NCBI GenBank assembly: GCA_025677825.1
Contig: JAIXMO010000003.1
Span: 62,001 to 126,000 of the forward strand
Direction: 5' to 3'
Origin: Helicostylum pulchrum
Lineage: Eukaryota; Mucoromycota; Mucoromycetes; Mucorales; Mucoraceae
DNA length: 64,000 bases
In this document: piece by piece, positions 1 through 11,396 of the stretch
Layout of the letters: every line of letters starts with the position of its first letter
How positions within the stretch are numbered: the first letter of the stretch is position 1
The notes under the pieces: model-generated
Told to the model about the DNA's origin: nothing
Database searches by the model: none
Seen by the model: only the letters and a program-made list of their open reading frames with translations
Program-made: the position numbers and the translations under genes

Positions 1-1910
1 TGTATTCCATGATCCCAAGTACTGCAAGAGTAGGTGCCTATGCTGAAAATAAGCAGAAATTCTTGTCCTTGTGCCAAAAGCAATTGGCTTTGGCTAAATT
101 AGACGGTACGTTATAAACTTTCGGGCTTTTTTTTTTATGTTTTCATCATGCTCATGTCATATTTTTATTACTAGATACAACTGAACTGTACCACGAAGAT
201 AAATTTAAGTTACCTGCCTTCTCTCATATTTACGATGAAGACTCGTATTCTAGAGCCGAACACAAGGTAGTAGATAATAATATCCCACGTTTTTCAAAAA
301 CAAAATATTCATTATACTTTTTTCTTTCTAGAATAATATATTAATTGTTTATGTTGAAGAAAACTATCCTATTCAAAACATTGATCTCAATTCTTTACTA
401 ACTGATCAAGTATGGATTGTTATTTTACTTACTCGTAATGAATCTGGCGGCTATAAACCTACTATTCGTGCTAGAACAAGTTTAATTCCTATTCGTGAAA
501 TCAGTCGTGAAATTGAATATGAATCTATCATTGAAACCAACGTTCAAAAGGATGGTAACGCGCCTCTTGATTTCATTGATACTCTGTGGAATAATTGTGA
601 GTACAAAATTTCTTTATACGTATATACATATAACTAATCTTTTGCTACGTTTAGTGTTCTTTTATGAACGAAGACTTCGCGCAACCGAAGCATATTCTTG
701 CATTAATGACGATTTATTACGTGATAGAGCCAGATCTCGTTCTAGAAGCAAATCACTTACGCGAGTAGCAAGTAATATGAGCATCGGTAAATTGTTCGCT
801 AGATCTCACTCCAGCTCGCAGTCCGGACACTCTTCGTCCAATGAAAGAACAGATGATGACGATGAACAAACAACGCCGGTATCATGTGTACCTGATCCTA
901 TCTTTAAAGTAGCAACTGTAAACAAACATACGGAGGAAGAGTTCCGTAGCCCTTCCTTGTCTCACAAAAATCAATTTGGTCCTGTTGATAGTAATGCGTC
1001 GTATACTGCGGCTGAACGAGGTCATAAACCATCAAGAATTAATACACAGCCACATTTCAAGTATAACAATACGAGAGCTCCAATTCCTTCTGAAATATTT
1101 ATTCGTGATGACCATACTTTTATTGATTCGTTTAATAATGATGCAAAGGGAGACGACTTGTTTTCATGTGCTCAGGGTAGTACTAATTACCAAGATAATT
1201 CTCATCGCCGTCCCTCGTATCCTCATCGCCATGGCGGTTCTATTTCCTCCAATAACCTGGATGCCTTGTTGTATCAGTCGTCACCTGAACTCATGTCAAG
1301 ACCCTCTAGTGGCGGCGGCAGCGGCAGCAACAACAGTTCTGCATCAAGCGAGACAGATCGCACAATGTCTCGTGGTCTAACGGTGGGTGACTCGGCTAGT
1401 AGTAACTCAAGCAATGTTATTAATAGTTACTTTGAAAACAACTTTTTCCCTCATCGTGTTAATTCTCGCCACAATACCGCTACTGGTTATGACGAAAAAG
1501 TGATGAATACTCTTGACGGTTCTAGACGCTCATGTACTGGTAGTAGTACCAGCAGTAGAAGAGCTCCTCTGAATCCGAATTTTTATAATAACCCTCAAAA
1601 CCATCCACCTACTCTTCAACATCGTCCTCACACTACTACGCCCGATATGATGTCGGATCACGTTCACCAGTTTAAGAACGAAGTATTTGGTATGTTTGAT
1701 AATTTTGTTCAGGCTGATCAACAGTTGAGATCCCAAAGAGAAATGGGTCGTTATTATAACTATGCTGAAGGATTTAAAACCGTAAGTATGATGTAACACC
1801 ATGTGGTTTTCTGCAACTTTGACTGATACATTTGTTTATAGGACTTTGCATCAAAAATTGAAAAGTTGATAGAAGACTTGAGTCCTGGTCATCAGTATCA
1901 ACAAAGATAA
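1..1910 (+). CDS. 3' part of a Ser-rich fungal protein, function unrecognised
   Basis: The gene enters from the left edge, so its start is missing. Five exons can be read: before about 105, 174-268, 332-596, 653-1782 and 1842-1910 (stop TAA). They are joined by introns with GTACGT/GTAGTA/GTGAGT/GTAAGT donors and TAG acceptors. The early exons encode a compact, probably folded part (for example ILIVYVEENYPIQNIDLNS). The long fourth exon encodes an RS-type stretch (RDRARSRSRSKSLTR) followed by a low-complexity region rich in Ser, Asn and His, which looks disordered. The last exon ends in a short acidic/amphipathic tail (KIEKLIEDLSPG). I do not recognise the family. It converges with the minus-strand TPR gene, separated by about 240 bp of pyrimidine-rich sequence that probably holds both 3' ends. 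Confidence 0.75.
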
Positions 1911-2151
1911 ACATTTCCCTTGATTTCCTTATACCTTTTTGTACATATTTTATACCCCCTCCCCTCCATTCAACTCTTTTCTTTTTTTCTCACCTTTTAA
2001 TTTATTCAGTCCTTTTTTTTCTTCGCCCTTTTCCCTTTCCTTTTATGTTTCAACCCTTCCGCCGCACAAAAAAAAACATCCCCCTCCCCTCTCCTCTTCT
2101 TTCCCAAAATCCTAAGCCTATGCTATGTTTCTCTGCAATAAAAAAAAAAAT

Positions 2152-3285
2152 CTAGTTTTTTATTTTTCCTTCTAATTCCTTTACAGCTAAAATATCTTTT
2201 AGCCTTTCTGCATTAAGTACGTATCTGTCATGACTATCACTGTCATGCACGGACAACGAGTAAGTCACTGCTTGATTGTAATGATCGAGCGCCTTTTCAA
2301 ATTCACCTTTTAATTCCAACAATCTACCTAAATTATTAGACGCAACACCACCACACTCTAAGCAATCTTGCTCCTTCACATCTTGTGCACACGACTCTAA
2401 AGCAGCCTGGGCCCAACCCATGGATTCGTCCAACTTACCCAGTCCATACATGGCTTCCGATAATTGATTTTGAGCAATGGCCTTTAAACAAATTGCGTCT
2501 TCAGGCAAGTTTTTTAAAGTTTGTGATAATAAAGGTAAAGCTAATTTGAAATTACGTTGCATAGCATACAAACTAGCTAAAGTCAATGTGACCTTTGATT
2601 GCAAAAGTGCATCCTTATCGTTCAAGTTATGCAGAGACCAGGCCAAGAACTCTTCTGCATGCTTATAGTCTCCAATACGTAAATATAAATCACCGATATG
2701 TTTTGCAGTCTCTGCAACCAAGATCAAATCCTCTTTTTTATCCATCATCAACTTCCAAGCTCTGGTATATTCGGTAATGGCATCTAATAAGTTACCAGCG
2801 TGTGTTTCATCGTGGGCTAATCGAAGTCGTAATTCAATCACTGTGTTGGAATTTTCTTCAAGGTGCTTTTCTTCAAGGGCGATACGGAGTGCTTCGCGCA
2901 CGTAAAATGAAGCAATCTCAAAATCGGGCGCGATGGTTTCGCGGATATATGCACCGTGGAGTAAGTTTCGTGCTTGGTATCCTAATTCAGTAGGGGTTGG
3001 CTGCATAACGTATTCAATGTACCAGTGTGACGCTTGCCATACAAAGGCAATAGCTGTGGTCATGGATAAAGTGGTATAGGCTGTCATTTTACCGACCATT
3101 TTCGCTTGTGTTTTAAAACGATCCATGGCTTCATTGTAAGGGTTGGTGGAGAAACTAGCATCCTTTTTATCTCTTTTAAGAAAACTTTTGTTGATGGAAA
3201 TGAAACGTTTGTTGAGACATGGTTTTATGGTGGTTTGTCTGGGAAGTGTTGAACGAACCCCACTGACAATTCTTGCTAATGACAT
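2152..3285 (-). CDS. Mitochondrial TPR protein, Mgr3-like
   Basis: A single exon of 377 codons. The ATG at 3285 (MSLARIVSG) is preferred over the upstream in-frame ATG at 3426, because it begins with a basic, Arg/Ser/Thr-rich stretch typical of a mitochondrial presequence. A hydrophobic segment around residues 65-85 (TAYTTLSMTTAIAFVWQASHW) could be a single membrane span. The rest is helical with TPR-like repeats (for example AKHIGDLYLRIGDYKHAEEFL and NNLGRLLELKGEFEKALDHY). Presequence plus membrane span plus C-terminal TPRs matches yeast Mgr3, an inner-membrane adaptor of the i-AAA protease; the exact orthology is inference. It shares a 213-bp divergent promoter region with PDS5. Confidence 0.7.
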   Translation of the reverse strand: MSLARIVSGVRSTLPRQTTIKPCLNKRFISINKSFLKRDKKDASFSTNPYNEAMDRFKTQAKMVGKMTAYTTLSMTTAIAFVWQASHWYIEYVMQPTPTELGYQARNLLHGAYIRETIAPDFEIASFYVREALRIALEEKHLEENSNTVIELRLRLAHDETHAGNLLDAITEYTRAWKLMMDKKEDLILVAETAKHIGDLYLRIGDYKHAEEFLAWSLHNLNDKDALLQSKVTLTLASLYAMQRNFKLALPLLSQTLKNLPEDAICLKAIAQNQLSEAMYGLGKLDESMGWAQAALESCAQDVKEQDCLECGGVASNNLGRLLELKGEFEKALDHYNQAVTYSLSVHDSDSHDRYVLNAERLKDILAVKELEGKIKN

Positions 3286-3498
3286 TTTTTTTTTCGTAGA
3301 AGTAAACCCTGGAAAGTCTCCTCCCCCCTCTTTCATGATGTGTTTTATTGAAGTTTTATTGAAACGGCGAATGTTTTTATTTTTGTGACTTAGAAAAGCT
3401 TTTTCTCTCTCCCCCTCCCCCTTCACGAACGCGTTACATAAACGCGCTGTTATCCTTTTTTTTTTTTTTTTTTTATATAAAAGTTAAAAACTTCTATT
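3286..3498. promoter_or_regulatory. Divergent promoter of the TPR gene and PDS5, with an MCB-like ACGCGT
   Basis: The 213 bp between the two start codons contain the palindrome ACGCGT at 3429-3434 (in context AACGCGTT), a second AACGCGC at about 3441, an 18-T tract ending near 3472, and TATATAAA about 25 bp before the PDS5 ATG. ACGCGT is the core of the MluI cell-cycle box bound by MBF (Mbp1/Swi6) in fungi, and PDS5 acts on S-phase cohesin, so the placement makes sense. The hexamer occurs several times elsewhere in the window, about as often as chance predicts, so regulation is only inferred. Confidence 0.35.
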
Positions 3499-6400
3499 AT
3501 GAATATTGACGAGCCTATGGATTCTCAAGCTTCTAGCTTTCTTGAATCTCAACCTTCTTCTCTTACCTTTTCGCAAACACTTATTGGTACCTCAAAAGCA
3601 CTTAAAGTAACCGAATTAACTGCTTTGCTAAAGGTAAAAAAAAAATAACTGGGGACTTTGATAACGTTCTTCTTTTTTTTTTTTTTTTGCTAAAAAAACA
3701 AGTTGAATAGACTTTACATGAAGAGTTGAAAGAATTAGATCAAAATGTTGAACAAGAATCACTTGCTACAGTTACCAAAGAACTCATTCATAAACAATTA
3801 ATGAAGAATACAAACAAGACCATCAAGGCTTTAGTTGCTTGTTGTCTTGCTGATATCATTCGTTTGCACGCACCTACCTGTCCTTATACTATGGACCAAC
3901 TTAAGGTACACACTATAATACACTTTTATACGTGGATATAAAAACTAATAGTTTTGTTACAGAGTATCTTTAGCTTGTTCGTTAGCCAACTTTCTCACTT
4001 TGGAACTGAAACACCTGATTTCCAATATCACTTTTATCTTTTGGAAAACTTGCAATCTGTCAAAACTTTCCTTTTATTAAACGAGATGGATAATGCTGAT
4101 GAACTTGTACTTCCCATGATTGACGATTTCTTTAAAGTCACTGAAAAGTAAAGCAAAAGTAAAAAAAAAAAAAAACGAAACCAGAAACTTAATTTTTTTT
4201 TACATGTATAATAGGGCAGGTTTAGCTAGAAATGTAGAACTTTGTATGACCGATGTGTTGATTCAATTGATTGAGGAAGTTCGTATTTTGGGTCCTGAAT
4301 TAACTGAACTTATTTTAGAGCAATTTGAAAAGTTTGAAAAGGTAAAAAAAAAAAGAAAGACTAAACTGTACCTTTTTTTTAAAAAAAAAAAACGTTTATT
4401 CACACTTCTTTTCTAAAAAAAAAGGGATCTTCTAACCCTGCTTATTTAATGGCCTTGGATATTTGTTTCGCATGCCCCAACGTCTTGCAAAGAAGAGTTT
4501 GTCAATACTTTTCCGACGCTTTGATTTCAGTTAGCGGCGAGAGTTCAACCGACGAATTTGAGGAAGTCAAGAAAACCCACAACCTAATTCTCAAGATCAA
4601 TGCTGCTGCACCTGATTTATTACTCAACGTTTTACCTCTTTTACAGGAAGAGATGAAGGTAGATCAATTAAACATTCGTCAATTGGCTACTGAAACCATG
4701 GGTCAAATGTTTGCCGATCCTGCTTCCACCGTTGCCGAAAAATATCCTCTTATTTGGAAAACTTGGCTTGGTAGACGTGATGATAAGGCTATTGCAGTAC
4801 GTGTCAAGTGGTTAGAAATGTGTGTTGATATCTATAAAAATCATCGTGAATCCGTACCTGAATTAATTGGTAAAAGAAAGATATATAAGGGGTTATGTTT
4901 GGGAATATTGATTTTTTTTAAAAAAATATGTTAGAATGCTTCAAGGAAAAGTTATCTGATCCTGATGATAAGGTTCGTACTACTGCTTGTAAAGTTGTAG
5001 GAGAGGTTGATATGGAAAGCGACTTGAAGACAATGGACAAAGCACTTTTGGAATCCGTTGCTGAAAGAACCAAGGATAAAAAGAGTTCAGTACGTGCTGT
5101 AGCTATGAACACCATTGGTTCCATCTACCAAAACTGTTTTGCTCGTATTCAAGCAAATGATAAAATGGCAATTGAAAAGGTTGGATGGATCCCAGATACT
5201 ATTCTTAACCGTCTCTATGTTGGTGATTTATCTGTTACGTAAGTTTTCTTTTCTTTTTTTTAGAAAAAAAAGAAAAAAAAAAGTGGGTATTCAACTGTTT
5301 TTTTAGCATGAATTTAGAAAGCACTATTCAAAAATACATTTTGCCCGAACTTGAGAACGACTTAGAAAGAACGGAAAGACTTATCACTATTCTTGAAACT
5401 TTGGAAGATAAGCAAAGGCTTGCTTTTACCGCTCTTGTTAGAAAGCAAAAGTTATTTAACGAGAATATGAATAAATATGTTACATTATGTCAAGAACATG
5501 TAAGATTATATATGATATACATATACACATCCAAAAAAATATTCATGCTTTTTTTTTTTAGATGGAGAATAATAACCAAAGTGAACACGAAGTTTCTAAA
5601 GCAGATGAATTTATGAAGTATATTGCTGGTAAAGGGAAAGGAACAAAGGGGGGTTTTTTTTGTTGCGTTACTAATGTTCTATTTTTTTTAAAAAAAATAG
5701 GTCATTTCCCTGATAAGGCTAGAACTTTAAATGCTCTTAGATCTTTCCTCAACAGAGAAAGTGATAGAGATATCAAGCTCCTCAAGACTTGTATTGATCT
5801 TGACCGTGATTATAAGCGTGTCCTTGTTGCTAAAGTAAGTTCTTTCTTGTGTAAAAAGAGTTTTAAACTAATTTTTTTAATTAGAATAAATTGTTGGTCA
5901 ATTTGAACGAAGATCAACCAGCTATTGTAGAGATTTTCCAATCTTTGCTCAACAGATCCTGTCCCCTTATTCTCAACAAGACCAACGTTCCTCAATTATT
6001 AAAGTTGTCTAAAACCGCTAAAGGTAGAAGACGTACTGCCTCTACTCAAAGAGGTACCATTGCTCGTGAGTTGTTAAAGGAGATCTCTACTACCTACCCC
6101 ACTATGTATACCGCCTACATGAAGGATATTCTTCAAGAAATTATGAGCGATAATGATAGTACTTGTAAGTTTTATATACATGCTGATACACACAATTTTT
6201 TTTTTTTTGCTAACGTATTTTATTTTGTTATATACAAGCTGAAGAAAGTCTTGAAATTCTTGCTGAAATTAGTAAGGCCAAGAACGGCGCCATGGTTTAT
6301 AAACCGTAAGTATATCCTCCTCCTTCTTTTTTTTTTATAGTACACAAACATAACCGGTTTTTTTTTTGTAGTGATATGGTTGAGCGATTAATGAGTTACG

Positions 6401-7784
6401 TAGCTAATGGCAGTGGAAACGAAGTTGAATACGCATCTATTGCTTTGGGTAACATGAAGAACGCAGAAACTGCACTTGCCGATTTATCTTCCAACATGTG
6501 CGACGAATTATTGTTAGATTCCGCCAACTTGACCTCTAACCTTATGGCACTTTCACAATTCGCCTTGTACGCATATAACGTTATTACACCCTCCATAGAT
6601 TCCACCATTCTATTTATCGAATCTGAACTTTTGCAAGCAGAAACCAGAGAATTTGATGATGAAAATAGTGATTGGTGCCCTTATGAAGATTTACCTGAAT
6701 TATCTCAACAAAAGCTAATGGGTGTTCGCTTATTGGTGAATTATTTGACTGCTTGTAAAGAGCAGGCTGAACCCGAGGATTATATTGTACATAGAATCTT
6801 CTCGATCCTTTGGGAGTTGTTAGACAGATCCTGTGATGGAGCCAAAGCAGATGATATTTGTGCAGCTGAAACTTCTCACCTTCGTCTTGGTGCATCGCAG
6901 GCCATTGTATCACTTACGACGTTTGCCAAATACACCAGCGAATTAACTGTTCCTAAATTTGAAAAGTTGGGTATCACGTTGCAAGATACATGTTACTATG
7001 TGCGATACGAATTTGCAGAGTCGCTTATGAAGGGACTTCAAACGGAGCAAATCCACCCTCGTTACTACGCTTTGCTCTTCCTCTGTGCTCATGAGCCTGA
7101 GGAAGTTTTGTTGAAGCAAGTCAAGGGGTTTATTCAAAAGCGTCTTGCTACGATATCCGTGAAACAAGGTGAATCCTCTGTGTTAGACGCTTCTCTTGTT
7201 CGACTTATCCACCTGTTGGCTCATCATCCTGATTTTTCTGTCGCTACAGATGATTTAGATATCTCTGCACGGTACCTTCGTTTCTATATTAGTTGTGTAG
7301 CTAATGCTGATAATGTGTCTTTACTGTATTATATTCTTCAAAACATTAAATTATCTCAAGATATGGTGTCTCAAGATTTAAGCGAGGTAAACAAACAAAA
7401 AAGCTGGATGATTTTGTTTAATTTGGTTTTAACTTATTGTTATTAGAATTCATATGTATTGAGTGATTTGGCTTGTTCACTTATCGATAGTAAATGTAAA
7501 GAAGCATCTTGGTCTTTAGTTCCCAATGAAGTACGTGTTACTCTTCATTCTGATAGATTGTATCGTAAATTACCTTCTACTACCATTCAAGCAGAGACCA
7601 TTAAAAAGAACTACTTACCAAATGAGTACGTCCAACAACTTGAAAAGGAGCATAAATCAGGAGAAAAGGTAAAACACACATGTATATATAAAAACTTGGT
7701 ATAATTTATCACTGACACCGCCGTTTATTTTTTTAGAGATCAAGATCCAGCATCTCTGCAGCAAATAAGAGAGTAAAGGTTTAG
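3499..7784 (+). CDS. PDS5: PDS5 sister-chromatid cohesion regulator
   Basis: Cohesin-associated HEAT-repeat protein that binds Scc1 and regulates cohesin loading, release and acetylation in the nucleus. About 14 exons join in frame from ATG 3499 to TAG 7784, giving roughly 1,150-1,200 residues, normal for fungal PDS5. Clear family stretches include KALVACCLADIIRLHAP in exon 2 (3711-3905), FSLFVSQLSHFG in exon 3, the HEAT repeat around DDKVRTTACKVVGE, and the long exon 6374-7386. The end is basic (RSRSSISAANKRVKV), a likely nuclear signal. First exon 3499-3633, donor GTAAAA; last exon begins near 7737. Several introns contain T8A8-type palindromes (4373-4392, 4912-4926, 5682-5697). It is divergent from the TPR gene and has an MCB-like site upstream. 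No defect was seen. Confidence 0.93.
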
Positions 7785-8315
7785 AAATGAATATATAATA
7801 AACGGCTTTTTTTTTTTATACACGTATTGCAAGTGTATACATATGTGGTATTTTGTTTGAGTTTAAAAATAGGCAAAAATAAGTAGTGTCAAGTTTGATA
7901 TGTCGGCTTTTTGACTTTTAAAAAGGAAATAACTTTTTTTGCCAAGCATAATACTAATGCTATCAGTCATATGAAGCTTCCCTGTACTGGATTTTTTATT
8001 TTATTTTTTGCATTATTGAAACCTATTTACGAAAATCCACGCCCCGCGTATGCTAACCATATTTAGACTTTTGGTTTTAGGTTTTTTACGAGATGAACAT
8101 GGCCGGTGTGTAAACGGACGCTATAGTGACCGTTTTAGACGGATATACAATTATCCCCTTTAAAAATTCACCCACCAGCGAGCGAGCACCGTACGTCACC
8201 TATTTTTTTTTTCACAAAACGCCTTTCAATTTTTTTTTTTTTTTTTTTTTCAAGCTACTACTATTACTGATCGCTTCTCTCTCTCACACACTTTCTTGAA
8301 GTTTTAAAATAATAA
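7785..8315. other. Intergenic, probable endosulfine promoter
   Basis: About 530 bp of AT-rich sequence with no supportable gene. It holds the 3' end of PDS5, a 21-T tract near 8229-8250 and CT repeats just before the next start codon, which look like core promoter sequence. Confidence 0.5.
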
Positions 8316-8789
8316 ATGAATCCAGCACAGCAAAACAAAATTGATGTCAGTGTAAGTAAACAAGAAGGGAATAAAAAAAAAGCATTCGAGTACTATAAAA
8401 AAACTTATATATTTCACACACAGCAATTTAGTGAAGAAGAAAAAAAGGTATTCCGCATGTACGGTAAGCTTCCTGATCGCAAAGATCTCTTGGATCATAA
8501 GCTCAAGGTAAGAAAGAGAAAAACAAAAGTTATATAGTTTTTTCTTTGCAACAGCAACAAAAAAAGACTAAAAAAGTGTGTGTATTTTTTATTTTTTTTG
8601 TAGGAGCGTAAATACTTTGATTCTGGAGATTATGCACTTTCCAAAGCTGGTAAAGAACCATTAGCAATAGGTTCTGAACATCCTTCACCCGATACCATTC
8701 CTCACTCCAACCCTGTTTCCTTTCCTGGTTCTAGTCCTGTTAAAGAAAGTCCTTTGGTTACAGAAACTGCAAACGAAACAAAACAATAA
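8316..8789 (+). CDS. Endosulfine/ARPP-19 family PP2A inhibitor (Igo-type)
   Basis: Three exons, 8316-8351, 8424-8507 and 8604-8789, give a protein of 101 residues. The diagnostic endosulfine motif KYFDSGDYALSKAG spans the start of exon 3. Its Ser is the site phosphorylated by Greatwall/Rim15 kinases, which turns the protein into an inhibitor of PP2A-B55. Exon 2 gives the family's FRMYGKLPDRKDLLDHKL segment. The introns have GTAAGT and GTAAGA donors and CAG/TAG acceptors, and both fall between codons. The 37-residue Ser/Pro-rich tail is disordered-looking, as usual. In fungi Igo proteins link TORC1/PKA nutrient signals to quiescence and mitotic entry. The length is typical and nothing is broken. 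Confidence 0.93.
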
Positions 8790-8887
8790 CCTTTTTTTAT
8801 GCAGGTTTTTTTTTTAATACCATCCCACCCCTTGACTCCCTCAAAAAAACTTCATTTGTTTTATACTTTTTTTATTTTTTTATTTTT

Positions 8888-9739
8888 TTAAATAAATTGT
8901 CCTGCCCAATTTTCGACTTGATATTGAAAAGGGTATTTACCAAAATTAACTGTTAGTACAGCAGGTCCATCTACGCCAAGACTTGCAAAATAATGATGAC
9001 GAACAAGGCCCGAAAAAGCGTAGCCTAGCAAGGTACCGTTTTTGGTGAAAAAGACGTTTCCTGTCTCTGGACAGTATCCGCATCCTACAGTATCGCCTAC
9101 GGTCCAGCTAGGACCGAAAGGCTGTCCTCCGGTAGCATCGTCACAGAACTTGTGTCCGTCGTCACTATGATACCCAACCGAGTACTTGTTCCAACCTGGC
9201 ATACGAAAGATGGGATACGGTCTGGTAGATAAGCCAATAGCCATGACGACCTCGGGTCCCGCTTGCTTTACTGTGATTTCAAAATAATGTTGGGTTTGAT
9301 CTGGTTTATACTGCGTATTGGCATTATACTCGGTCAAGGTTAAAAAGGGATGCGAAGCTTGTGCAGTAGCATCAAAATCAACTAGACCGGTAGCAGCAGG
9401 ATGAAACTGAGGCCAAAATTGAACAGTGTTTTCTTGTTGCTGAAGAAGGGTAAAAGCAGGATTGGCTTGAGGATGCTTAAACAACTCGTTGTTTTGTGAG
9501 AGGGTATCGATTTGTAAAGAGTTGAGTAGACCGCTTTGGCCTACTTCTTGTGCTTGCAACATAGGAAAGCTGTCGAGCTGAGACGAAAATGCTTGAATAA
9601 ACATTTCTCCCTTTTGGTAAGAGTCGTATGAGGCATCCATATATTTACCGTACTGGTGTACTTGCACGTCGGGTTCTATGTTGGATTGAAATGCGTGGTC
9701 ATAACTAGGTGGTTCTTCTTCAAAGTCGTTATTTTTCAT
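8888..9739 (-). CDS. SPRY-domain protein with N-terminal PPxY motif
   Basis: A single exon of 283 codons starting at the ATG at 9739. The C-terminal half is a SPRY/B30.2 domain: HYFEITV, VVMAIGLSTRPYPIFRMPGWNKYSVGYHSDDG, then VGCGYCPETGNVFFTKNGTLLGYAF. This is closest in style to RanBPM and to the yeast Rsp5 adaptors Ssh4 and Ear1. Near the N-terminus is EEEPPSYDH, a PPxY motif that WW domains of Nedd4/Rsp5 ubiquitin ligases bind. PPxY plus SPRY suggests a ubiquitin-ligase adaptor for membrane cargo. Unlike Ssh4/Ear1, no transmembrane segment is visible before the SPRY domain, so the adaptor role is inference. Confidence 0.8.
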   Translation of the reverse strand: MKNNDFEEEPPSYDHAFQSNIEPDVQVHQYGKYMDASYDSYQKGEMFIQAFSSQLDSFPMLQAQEVGQSGLLNSLQIDTLSQNNELFKHPQANPAFTLLQQQENTVQFWPQFHPAATGLVDFDATAQASHPFLTLTEYNANTQYKPDQTQHYFEITVKQAGPEVVMAIGLSTRPYPIFRMPGWNKYSVGYHSDDGHKFCDDATGGQPFGPSWTVGDTVGCGYCPETGNVFFTKNGTLLGYAFSGLVRHHYFASLGVDGPAVLTVNFGKYPFQYQVENWAGQFI

Positions 9740-10021
9740 AGTTTTTTAAAAAAAAAAAGTGTGCTAAGCAAGAAAAGGTGATAAATAGAAGCACAGGATT
9801 TTTATTTTTATTTTTACGAAAAAAATAAAATTGCCAAAATAAGAAAGAACTGAATACAAAAAAAAAGTATATGTGTATGAAATAAATAAGTAGTTTTTCT
9901 TCTATTTATATGTGGTATTATGAAAAAAAAAGGTTGTTCAAGAGTGAATATAATAATATAAAGTGTAAATAAAAAAAAGATAAAAAAAGAGAAATAATAG
10001 TACAAAAAAAGAAAAAAAAAG

Positions 10022-11396
10022 TTAATATTTTGGATGCTCAAAAACAGCACTCTTTGGGATATCGGCTAAACTTTTAACTCTAGTAAATCGACCAGCATGT
10101 TTAACAGAGGTACCGTCTTCTTCCAACTGTCTCTGTAATAAGGCTTCACCCAACTTTCTTCTCTTTTCCTCTTCTTCTTCTTCACCGTCTACAAACGTAG
10201 TATTATTCCAATCATTGACCGATCGACCCAGGGTATTTCGAAACGAGTCAGCGAGAAAGACAGCGTCACTAGAGGTAAGTTTATTACTGCCATCGTAAGC
10301 TAATGTGCCAATACTGGAAGCGTTTTCACCTTGACTTGCGGTTGTCATGGGTACGCTATCTGTGGATCGAAAAGCTGTTACCTTGGTTTGTGAGTTGATG
10401 GAAGTGCTGTATTCTTTATGGTATCCATGGTTATTGTTGTTTGAGCCGGTAATGGGATCAAGTTTATTGGTTTTGTTACGACGAGACATGTAGACTGCCC
10501 AAATTAATGCAGCTACACCGCAAATAAATGCAATGACGGCAAGTACAATTACTGCAATAGCCCAACCAGGTAATGTAGAAGATGATAATGAATGGTCTGT
10601 GTTACTGCTATTATTACTGTTATTGTTGTTGCTGTTGCTGTTATCGTTATTGGAATTAGATGATGGTGGTGTTGTAGTGCCATTAGCAGGAAGAGACAAT
10701 TCTTTTTTATTGGGAGAGAGGGGACGAAAAAAAAAATAATTAATAAAATATTAAAAAGGAATTAAAAAAACTTACGGACGACGGTAAAATTGTAAGGTCT
10801 TGGATACATGCTGATTGTACTTGATATTTCAGCATACGGACTTAGATCAGAAGGTAAATAAAATGCAGAAATAGATAGGTTGCGAGGAGGAGAACCGTTT
10901 TCTAAAGGGTCCAAGAACCATGAATCGTCTACAGTAACTTCAGTTCCTCCAGTTGCTGTGTCTAAATCTGTGTAATTTTTGACACTCACGTATTCATACT
11001 TTACGATGTAATATAAGTAAAGACTGATTTGCGGCTGTAAAAAAATATAAAAGGTGAGTTAACTACTACTACTACCACTACTACTTTATTATAATACTTA
11101 CATAACCAACGTAAAAAGGGTAGCTAAAACACAAAACACAACAAAAAAATTAATAATACGTAATCGAAAAAAAAAAAGAGATAATGAAATATATTTTTTC
11201 TTTGCCGTACTTTTTATTCCAAATAAAATCGTGTGTAGATCCATTCACCCAAACTGCATCAGATTCTGGTGAACAAAAAGGGTATTGATTGCCTTTTCCT
11301 GCACATTCTTCCACTTGATCTGAAATATCTTTTTTACTGTTTTAAAAAGAAAAATCTCTATTTTATTTTATTTTATATCCACATACCACTTTGCAT
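10022..11396 (-). CDS. Single-pass membrane protein with Ser/Asn-rich stalk, unknown function
   Basis: Five exons join in frame on the minus strand: 11396-11387, 11319-11211, a short exon near 11123-11102 (YPFYVGY), about 11037-10776, and 10701-10022. The N-terminal half has Cys and N-glycosylation sequons (VNGSTHDF, ENGSPPRNLS, PYNFTVV) and looks extracellular. It is followed by an Asn/Ser-rich stalk, one transmembrane helix (GWAIAVIVLAVIAFICGVAALIWAVYM) and a basic RRNK stop-transfer. A cytosolic tail of about 150 residues ends in FEHPKY. No ordinary signal peptide follows the only visible ATG (MQSDQVEECAG), so the start is uncertain and an upstream exon may be missing. The architecture resembles cell-wall sensor proteins, but I do not recognise the ectodomain. 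Confidence 0.7.
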
